Below are positions 61,719-64,000 of a stretch of DNA of 64,000 nt, one piece after another. Each line of letters starts with the position of its first letter. Positions within the stretch are counted from its first letter, which is position 1. The notes under the pieces were generated by a model. The model did no database searches. It was not told where the DNA came from and saw only the letters and a program-made list of their open reading frames with translations. The stretch is from Nymphaea colorata (lineage: Eukaryota > Streptophyta > Magnoliopsida > Nymphaeales > Nymphaeaceae): contig NC_045139.1 of the NCBI RefSeq assembly GCF_008831285.2, forward strand, positions 29,491,206 to 29,555,205. Direction: 5' to 3'. Both the position numbers and the translations under genes were made by a program.

Positions 61719-63374
61719 GTTTGTCTTTGTATTGAAAGCAGAGGGACATTAATGGGTGTGTTTGATTGCCAAGATAAATTGTTCCGAGAGAAATCTCATC
61801 ATCATATAAGCCTCCAAGTGATAAAATCGTGAGTTCTCTTCTTTATAATGGTAGCTGGCGACTGCACCTAGCGTGGACCTTGTTACAATGGCGGATTCAC
61901 ATTAACCATGGCTGTCCCATCCTGTGTCAGGTAAACCATGGTTAGCCTTGCAGGTAAGGAGATGAACTCCTTGTCCTTGAAGGCAGTCATCCCATCTGTT
62001 GCAGAGATTCTGCTACTCTATCCTCTCTCGTCTGTGGAACCTTTGAAAAGCTGCTTTTGGATGTTACTTGACTCAAAATCTCCTTTTTACATTATCTTAT
62101 ACAAATTTTACGCGCGCCACTTTAGATATGAAGTAGCAATTCTCAAAGAAAAATAAAGAGGGAAAGAAATTGAGGAGTAGAGAGCTCACAGATTAGAACA
62201 ACCATCGGTTTGTAGTTTGTACCTCCATTTCTGTACGATGCAGAGAATGCCGTTAATGGCACAGAGCTTGTTGCAAACTCATGCTGAGAATTCCAATATG
62301 CAGAGTTTGTGATTTTTCATTTTGCCGAATATGATTAGTTAACAGAAGTACTTCCAGATGGTCCTTAAAAAAACTAGTGATCATTACTTGTTTATTATTA
62401 TCACATAAAAGATCTGAGCAATACCCATTTCACCATGCACGTTTAAAAAGCTGCAGATAAAAGATTAATTTGAATTGGAACTGGAGAAGTACAAGAATCA
62501 AAAGTCCTGTAAGTTAAAGTATAGATTCTTAGTAAGAATGGGCCATGATTTCGTACAGTACCATTATTTAATGTAACAGCAGTTGCAGTAGTTAAACACC
62601 ATATTATAATAGATGATATCAGGGGAAAACTTCCTCCTTCTCAGAGGTTTAATCTTTTTTTATTTGAAGATCCCCAGTTATTTAGTATGTCCTTCAATAT
62701 GTCATAGACAAGAACATGAAGATCTTTAACTTGGATCCCTGTAAATTGGTTGGTATGTTTAGACATTTGTTATGGTGCTAAAAACCATGAGATGCAGCTG
62801 CTGAAGAGACAAATTTTCCTCACTCAATTTTTTCGATTTGGTTTTCATTTGAATCGACCTGGAAATCTCTTGAAGAAAAATCAGCAGAGACTTTGTTAAA
62901 GTCCATCTCCTCAGATGGAAGATCCACAAGTAATGAACACAAAACTAAAATGCATAACAGAGTACAGTCGAGAAATTCCTGGTTTTTACTTTCTCCTGCT
63001 GTGAGCCGATGAATTCATTCAGTTGTTCAATGTTCTCGTGTGAAACAGTCAATCAAGAGCTGTATTGTTCCATGTAAAAGTGCCTCAAAATGCATGTCCT
63101 TAGCATTCCCCATATCAAAACAAGGATCAAGGTGCTGATTGAAGACTAGAATTCTGATTCCGATATTAGCAAACTGATATTTTTTTTTTTCAAAAGAAAG
63201 GAGAAGAGTCAACTGTTGCAGAAGAAAACGTGCTGAAGCTCATAGTCACTTTAGCTTCCTTCCTCTAAGCATGCATATAAAATCATACGACAGTGCTCGG
63301 GATGTAATCTTTTGAGAGAGAGAGAGTAGGATATCAGATAAACAAGCAGACAGCGACCTTCTTCATAACTTCAC

Positions 63375-63827
63375 TCAATTATTAGAGGAACAAGAGCTAA
63401 GAGGATCAAGTAGAGTAGGAGGACACTTAGCATGCCTAGGATGAAAACTTTGCAGAATGGTAGCTATAGTCCATGAATCGTCGTCATCGTCATCACCAAC
63501 AACAAGCCAGTCTTCATCCCGGGAAGGCCGGCCCCCGGTGTCTTCGACCACCGCCTGCGGCGGTGCAGGTGGGGGAGCAAACATCGGGTAGGCAAAGTTG
63601 GTGCGAGCTTTACCGAGGCCGCTGAACGAGATGGAAGTGAGATCATAGGCAATTGCAGCTTCTTCGGCCGTATCAAACGTACCAAGCCAGTGCCTCTCTT
63701 TGGTGTTCGGATTTCGAATCTCCGCCGCATATCTCCCCCATGGCCGCCGGCGGACGCCTATATAGCCGCCAGGTTCTCGTGGCCGGCGCCGGCGAGGCTT
63801 CTGGTGCAACTTGGAGACGTCGCTCAT
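63375..63827 (-). CDS. AP2/ERF-family transcription factor with a single ERF domain, intronless
   Basis: The ATG lies at 63827-63825, giving 150 residues; the frame is also open a few codons upstream but only from a TTG. One AP2/ERF domain fills residues 22-80: [20 protein letters not shown], then [20 protein letters not shown], ending ARTNFAYP. This fold binds GCC-box or DRE-type DNA in the nucleus. [17 protein letters not shown] recalls the LEAFY PETIOLE/FZP side of the family, but the helix end ([11 protein letters not shown] in place of the usual AARxLRG) and EIRNP for EIRDP are unusual. After the domain come a Pro/Ala stretch and a run of Asp (DDDDDDSW) that may act in activation. A short Arg/Lys block precedes the domain. 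Subgroup is uncertain. Confidence 0.88.
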   Translation of the reverse strand: MSDVSKLHQKPRRRRPREPGGYIGVRRRPWGRYAAEIRNPNTKERHWLGTFDTAEEAAIAYDLTSISFSGLGKARTNFAYPMFAPPPAPPQAVVEDTGGRPSRDEDWLVVGDDDDDDSWTIATILQSFHPRHAKCPPTLLDPLSSCSSNN

Positions 63828-63897
63828 CTTCCCCAAGTGATACTATGCCTCTCAGAGAGACACAATGCTTGTGGCAGACGTTGTGGGTGGAGTTGGC

Positions 63898-63905
63898 TTT
63901 TTATA
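63898..63905 (-). promoter_or_regulatory. TATA box of the AP2/ERF gene
   Basis: On the minus strand TATAAAAA lies about 70 bases before the ATG at 63827, which gives a leader of about 40 bases. The rest of the promoter runs past the right edge of the window. Confidence 0.6.
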
Positions 63906-64000
63906 ACCACCAAACTCATAAGCAGTGCAGCCACCTTCATTCTCCAGAGGACAAAATGATGAGATGCTTTCTATCATCTGAATAAGAAATTCTGTCGTCA

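Larger units (their letters stand above)
57976..63370. other. HIT4 upstream region and repeat-rich intergenic DNA
   Basis: The first 150 bases are the likely leader and promoter of the HIT4-like gene. Beyond that the block is rich in GGATCC/GGATCT words (58280-59230), two copies of a repeat starting ATGTCAACGGATC (59605 and 60697), a 65-base TA tract and a family F copy. An ATG-led 88-codon frame at 61431-61697 has a plausible protein-like composition but no family resemblance. No gene is supported. Confidence 0.6.

Noticed and set aside
1-64000. tRNA, rRNA and known microRNA genes
   Set aside because: I looked for B-box words and for common plant microRNA sequences; only the two weak SINE-type promoters were found and no foldable tRNA.

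Overview
This is nuclear DNA of a flowering plant. It holds split genes with GT-AG introns, TATA boxes, long (TA)n, (GA)n and (CT)n tracts, and many worn dispersed repeats. The proteins belong to plant families: sphinganine C4-hydroxylase, a WRKY19-like Cys/His-repeat protein, alpha-SNAP, NF-YB, a plant DarP/YjgA (DUF615) homologue, HEAT INTOLERANT 4 and an AP2/ERF factor. I cannot fix the species. The sequence is AT-rich between genes and gene density is low, about seven genes in 64 kb.

Layout. 1-2064: first coding exon (minus strand) of a sphingoid-base C4-hydroxylase whose other exons lie beyond the left edge. 2.1-20.9 kb: gene-free block of MITEs, several dispersed repeat families, microsatellites and one CpG-rich island with two G-boxes. 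20.9-27.8 kb: WRKY19-like gene with a ~4 kb leader intron that carries a broken tandem duplication; its reading frame is interrupted by an apparent one-base loss in a G run at 26143-26147. 27.8-30.7 kb: intergenic DNA with two possible tRNA-derived SINEs. 30.9-35.7 kb: complete nine-exon alpha-SNAP gene. 35.7-40.5 kb: intergenic repeats. 40.6-41.3 kb: intronless NF-YB gene. 43.7-46.9 kb: six-exon DarP/DUF615 gene with an organelle-type leader. 48.7-58.0 kb: fourteen-exon HIT4-like gene on the minus strand, convergent with the DarP-like gene, with one GC-AG intron. 58-63.3 kb: repeats. 63.4-63.8 kb: intronless AP2/ERF gene, minus strand.

The genes do not form a pathway. They are ordinary neighbours: membrane lipid synthesis, vesicle fusion, organelle ribosome assembly, heat-stress chromatin control and transcription factors. 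I rebuilt exon structures by hand from splice sites, reading-frame continuity and family resemblance; the alpha-SNAP, DarP-like and HIT4-like models close in frame from ATG to stop. I found no sign of a wholly new system. The points most worth a second look are the frameshift, the plant DarP homologue, the GC-AG intron, the duplicated leader intron, the compact MITEs and the orphan G-box island.
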